From the NCBI GenBank assembly GCA_030668905.1, contig DAOVEQ010000039.1, forward strand, positions 1-7,721: a stretch of 7,721 bases of DNA, written 5' to 3'. Below, piece after piece: positions 6,185 through 7,721 of this stretch (position 1 is the first letter of the stretch; the number at the start of each line of letters is the position of its first letter). The notes beneath the pieces are model-generated. The model was given only the letters and a program-made list of their open reading frames with translations, had not been told where the DNA came from and did no database searches. The position numbers and the translations under genes are program-made. Source of the stretch: Thermococci archaeon (GTDB lineage: Archaea > Methanobacteriota_B > Thermococci > Methanofastidiosales > B48-G16).

Positions 6185-6257
6185 CAATTTTGGGCGCATG
6201 ACATCCCGTACTATATATAGCATTGAAAGTATAAAAAGGTTATTTTTTTATATTTAA
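6171..6257 (+). CDS. Micro-ORF 2 (28 codons) with strong ribosome binding site
   Basis: ATG to TAA encoding a 28-residue peptide that begins MTSPFNFGRMTS and ends RLFFYI. The case for translation is the perfect GGAGGTGAT six bases upstream and the ATGA overlap with micro-ORF 1. The case against it is the short length, no recognisable family, and an in-frame ATG at 6198 inside a repeat of the start region (CATGACATC twice). It ends 39 bases before the membrane-protein ATG and is in the same frame class as neither neighbour, so a leader-peptide role for that gene is conceivable but unproven. Confidence 0.3.
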   Translation: MTSPFNFGRMTSRTIYSIESIKRLFFYI

Positions 6258-6272
6258 TCCTTCGAAGATCTT

Positions 6273-6282
6273 AAATATATAA
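6273..6282 (+). promoter_or_regulatory. TATA box of the membrane-protein gene
   Basis: AAATATATAA is centred about 20-23 bases before the tandem ATGs at 6297 and 6300, with a purine-rich stretch (CGAAGA) upstream that could serve as BRE. No ribosome binding site precedes the ATGs, consistent with a leaderless mRNA. Further TATA-like runs occur at 6212-6219 and 6231-6238, so more than one start point is possible. Confidence 0.55.
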
Positions 6283-6296
6283 CTATACTATCTCAT

Positions 6297-7223
6297 ATGA
6301 TGAAGAACTTTTTGAGAAGAATCTTGGTGATTTTATCCACAACATATATTCTCATCTATTACTCGGAGTTTATGTTCTGGGCCCGATACAAGCCAGCAGA
6401 TATGACACCCTTGGATCTTTTAGTTACTTATTCCGCGTACTGTCTGGCAGCGTTTATTTTTCTTTTTATAATAACAAAATTTCAAGTGAGAACGATATGG
6501 GCGTTATTTCTTGCAGGATCTGTATACGGATGGCTAATAGAAGGAGTGATCGTTCAGACTACCTATGAAGATATTCCCCTCTCGATCTCATTTACGGGGT
6601 TGGCATGGCATGCACTCATCAGCGTGATCATTGGATGGTACTATGTAAGAAAGGTGTTATTAGAAAATAGCTATCGTAAAACAATACGTACATCGCTTCT
6701 CATAGGATTATTTTACGGACTCTGGTCCATCTGCTGGTGGGTAGAAGATGGTGTCGTTACTCCTCTCTCTGAATTTTCTTCATATATTGTGATAACAAGT
6801 ATCGTACTCATTATAAGCTATTGGATACATGACAAAGTACAATCAGGGCCGTTTCATCCCCAAAAAATTGGAATGGGATTTGCAGCAGCGATTGTTATCC
6901 TTTTTTTCATCTTTGTCGTCATACAACTACCAATAGCGTTGATGATCCTGCCGCCACTTCTTGTGGTGGTATATGCTGCATTACGGAGGAATAGGAAAAT
7001 AGAATCACGAGAAGATCTTATTACTGCGTTGCAAGGTAGTGTGAAACCTCTTGATTATGTACTTCTTCTTTTTATTCCCTTAACAGCAATAGCAGTCTAT
7101 AGTTTTTCTTTGTCGCTGAGTCTCCTTATTCCCACAAATTGGATTGTGTATATTGTTACAACACCTTTGGGATTTATTATGCTAATCCTCAGCATTGTGA
7201 AGATTTTCCGGAGAAAAGATTGA
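6297..7223 (+). CDS. Multi-pass membrane protein of unknown family
   Basis: I do not recognise this 308-residue protein. It is strongly hydrophobic, with about eight or nine membrane segments (near 8-27, 39-60, 67-86, 99-117, 131-149, 159-177, 192-228, 252-274, 282-302) and a basic C-terminus (FRRKD). Acidic residues lie in or beside membrane segments: Glu24, Glu82, Glu150 and Asp151. Two segments resemble each other, AGSVYGWLIEGVIV (73-86) and IGLFYGLWSICWWVEDGVV (136-154), suggesting an internal duplication. A ~20-residue loop (229-248) separates the last two helices from the rest. Arginine codons are 6 of 13 CGN, against 2 of 21 in egsA and pyrD, so it may be acquired. ATG 6300 is an equally good start. 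It stands alone downstream of the tRNA-linked repeats; transport, enzymatic and immunity roles are all open. Confidence 0.8.
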   Translation: MMKNFLRRILVILSTTYILIYYSEFMFWARYKPADMTPLDLLVTYSAYCLAAFIFLFIITKFQVRTIWALFLAGSVYGWLIEGVIVQTTYEDIPLSISFTGLAWHALISVIIGWYYVRKVLLENSYRKTIRTSLLIGLFYGLWSICWWVEDGVVTPLSEFSSYIVITSIVLIISYWIHDKVQSGPFHPQKIGMGFAAAIVILFFIFVVIQLPIALMILPPLLVVVYAALRRNRKIESREDLITALQGSVKPLDYVLLLFIPLTAIAVYSFSLSLSLLIPTNWIVYIVTTPLGFIMLILSIVKIFRRKD

Positions 7224-7226
7224 ATT

Positions 7227-7236
7227 CCTTTTTCTT
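7227..7236 (+). terminator. Oligo-T terminator of the membrane-protein gene
   Basis: CCTTTTTCTT starts four bases after the TGA. Further T runs follow at 7310-7314 and 7321-7334. The rest of the 166-base gap (7224-7389) shows nothing else apart from the promoter of the next gene. Confidence 0.45.
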
Positions 7237-7361
7237 GGTACTCCATTAATACATCTTTTGTAGAACAAATTATCATCCACGAGTTTTAGCTCCTATTTGG
7301 AAGTGCATGTTTTTCCAATATTTTTTATATTTTTCAATAGAGTCATCTCACACAAAAAACA

Positions 7362-7368
7362 TTTTAAA
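7362..7368 (+). promoter_or_regulatory. TATA-like box of guaAB
   Basis: TTTTAAA is centred 25 bases before the ATG at 7390. No ribosome binding site is seen between them, consistent with a leaderless transcript starting at the ATG. Confidence 0.5.
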
Positions 7369-7389
7369 CCTCACTTCCCAAGAGAGTAC

Positions 7390-7721
7390 ATGTTCGATCC
7401 AGATAAATATATTGAGAAGAAAAAAGATGAACTGAAAGAGATAAAGGGAAGGACCGTAGTTGCAGCCTCGGGTGGCGTTGACAGCACTGTCTGCGCGTTT
7501 CTCGCGCACACCGTGGTGGACGATTTAAAAGCTGTTTTCATCGATGACGGACTGATGCGTGAGGGTGAACCGGAGCAGGTATCTTCATTATTTAAAGAAA
7601 GAGGACTTGACATCACGGTGGTGAATGCACAGCATGAATTTTTTGATAGCCTTAAAGAAATTACTGATCCCGAGGAAAAAAGAAAGGCGTTTAGAAACAC
7701 GTTTTACACTGTTTTAGGAAG
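7390..7721 (+). CDS. guaAB: GMP synthase subunit B (ATP pyrophosphatase), N-terminal part, runs off window
   Basis: The PP-loop ATPase subunit adenylylates XMP and, with ammonia from the separate glutaminase subunit, yields GMP; the split form is typical of archaea. The 110 visible residues start MFDPDKYIEKKKDEL. They show the P-loop ASGGVDSTVC (near 27-36), then IDDGLMREGEPEQV and ITDPEEKRKAFRNTF, all characteristic of the GuaA ATPase domain. The dimerisation domain lies beyond the window. The ATG is the only reasonable start, since no in-frame ATG, GTG or TTG lies just upstream. The IDDGLMR and KRKAFRNTFY variants differ slightly from standard GuaA, so a GuaA-like paralogue with another substrate cannot be excluded without the C-terminal half. 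Its arginine codons include both CGN and AGA/AGG. Confidence 0.85.
   Translation, partial: MFDPDKYIEKKKDELKEIKGRTVVAASGGVDSTVCAFLAHTVVDDLKAVFIDDGLMREGEPEQVSSLFKERGLDITVVNAQHEFFDSLKEITDPEEKRKAFRNTFYTVLG

Noticed and set aside
5908..6205. CRISPR array
   Set aside because: The repeats are unequal, diverged, A-rich and without regular spacers.
7371..7700. Minus-strand frame of 109 codons at the right end
   Set aside because: It is antisense to the GMP synthase gene, whose PP-loop and other motifs are clear.

Overview
The window reads as a piece of a euryarchaeal chromosome. Three markers support this: glycerol-1-phosphate dehydrogenase (the enzyme that sets archaeal lipid stereochemistry), the archaeal families DUF63 and UPF0179, and a split-type GMP synthase ATPase subunit. 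TATA boxes lie about 25 bases upstream of first genes that lack ribosome binding sites. A bacterial-type gyrase A points to the gyrase-bearing Euryarchaeota, perhaps a Thermoplasmatota-like lineage, but I cannot name the organism. The DNA is AT-rich and arginine is coded almost entirely by AGA/AGG in the core genes.

Layout. Bases 1-202 hold the 3' end of an Lrp/AsnC-type regulator gene (+), which overlaps the end of gyrA (-, 186-2570) tail to tail. gyrA follows a DUF63 membrane protein gene (-, 2571-3350) with no spacer, so the two form one leftward unit. A short divergent gap (3351-3407) contains two TATA-like boxes that can be read in either direction. To its right is a tight operon, egsA - UPF0179 - pyrD (3408-5712). 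Its genes are joined by two ATGA stop/start overlaps, each preceded by a GGTG-type ribosome binding site. The operon joins lipid-backbone synthesis, a four-cysteine protein of unknown function and pyrimidine synthesis. The pyrD stop codon lies inside the TATA box of the next gene, tRNA-Val(CAC) at 5736-5808.

The accessory part starts at this tRNA. A 20-base stretch covering the tRNA 3' end is repeated 71 bases downstream with one mismatch. This looks like an attachment-site footprint or a tRNA-end duplication. The next ~410 bases are A-rich and hold two diverged copies of a ~110-base lysine-rich unit plus a truncated third copy, a hairpin, two overlapping micro-ORFs with a perfect ribosome binding site buried in a hairpin, and repeated CATGACATC motifs. 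An unrecognised multi-pass membrane protein gene (6297-7223) follows. Its arginine codon use (6 of 13 CGN, against 2 of 21 in egsA plus pyrD) suggests foreign origin. The core resumes at 7390 with the start of a GMP synthase subunit B gene that runs off the window.

The core genes are ordinary housekeeping genes. The unexplained material lies between the tRNA and guaAB (5809-7389) and is best read as a decayed integration island. No complete new system can be demonstrated.
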